From Ruminococcus sp. UBA3855 (GTDB lineage: Bacteria > Bacillota > Clostridia > Oscillospirales > Ruminococcaceae), in assembly GCA_002392545.1 (NCBI GenBank), contig DGHF01000176.1, positions 1 to 6,266 on the forward strand: a stretch of 6,266 bases of DNA. Reading direction: 5' to 3'. The position numbers and the translations under genes were made by a program. Shown here piece by piece: positions 6,167 to 6,266 of this stretch. The notes beneath the pieces were generated by a model. The model was not told the origin of the DNA. It was given only the letters and a program-made list of their open reading frames with translations, and ran no database searches. The first letter of the stretch is position 1, and the number at the start of each line of letters is the position of its first letter.

Positions 6167-6266
6167 ATGAAAACTTTACAGGAACTCTACAATGAGGTTA
6201 TCCAGAGCGACGAACTCAAAAAGGAATTTCTCGAAGCCGGCAAGAACGGCAAGGCAGAAGAATTTA
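6167..6266 (+). CDS. Third leader-like precursor protein, N-terminal fragment (3' end outside window)
   Basis: Thirty-three residues are visible before the window ends: MKTLQELYNEVIQSDELKKE, then a short Gly/Ala/Lys stretch ending in AEEF. This looks like the start of a Nif11-type or lantibiotic-type helical leader of the kind seen in ruminococcal peptide precursors. The DNA shares ACTCAAAAAGGAA with the leader of the preceding gene. Its position 53 bases after the second precursor, behind the same TTTTCAGGAGG block, supports a further cargo peptide of the same exporter. The double-glycine site and cargo are not in the window, so precursor status is inferred from the leader only. Confidence 0.68.
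   Translation, partial: MKTLQELYNEVIQSDELKKEFLEAGKNGKAEEF

Overview
The window carries most of a double-glycine-leader peptide export locus of the NHLM/NHLP type (Nif11-like-leader microcin / bacteriocin export). All genes are on the + strand. The moderately AT-rich composition, strong AGGAGG-type ribosome binding sites, SpoIIAB/RsbW-type kinase fold and very short HlyD-like protein suggest a Gram-positive gut or rumen Clostridia member, most likely Ruminococcus or a related Oscillospiraceae. That taxonomic guess rests on remembered family resemblance, not on a search.

Layout: (1) 1-264, the C-terminal end of an RsbW/SpoIIAB-like ATP-binding (HATPase) protein, probably a partner-switching regulator. 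(2) 277-702, a miniature one-membrane-span HlyD/membrane-fusion-like protein. (3) 716-2893, a C39 peptidase / permease / ATPase (ABC1) that should cut leaders after Gly-Gly and export the cargo. (4) 2908-5100, a second permease/ATPase (ABC2) with a non-peptidase N-terminal domain. (5) 5116-5574, a precursor with a Nif11-like leader and a 77-residue Cys-containing cargo. (6) 5712-6113, a second precursor with a different leader and a 66-residue, 7-Cys cargo ending in a zinc-ribbon-like CxxC...CxxC module. (7) 6167 to the window end, the start of a third leader-like protein. Genes 1-5 are separated by only 12-15 bases and look like one transcript. The 137-base gap before gene 6 holds a good sigma-A-like promoter embedded in nested inverted repeats, so genes 6 and 7 can be expressed separately.

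Working model (inference): ABC1 and ABC2 form the exporter, perhaps as a heterodimer, assisted by the small membrane-anchored accessory protein. Precursors are recognised by their helical leaders, cut after the ELxxVxGG motif by the C39 domain, and released outside. No lanthionine synthetase, radical SAM enzyme, cyclodehydratase or other maturation enzyme is visible in the window. The unusual point is the cargo: both complete precursors carry large, folded-looking, potentially metal-binding C-terminal regions rather than a typical short bacteriocin core.
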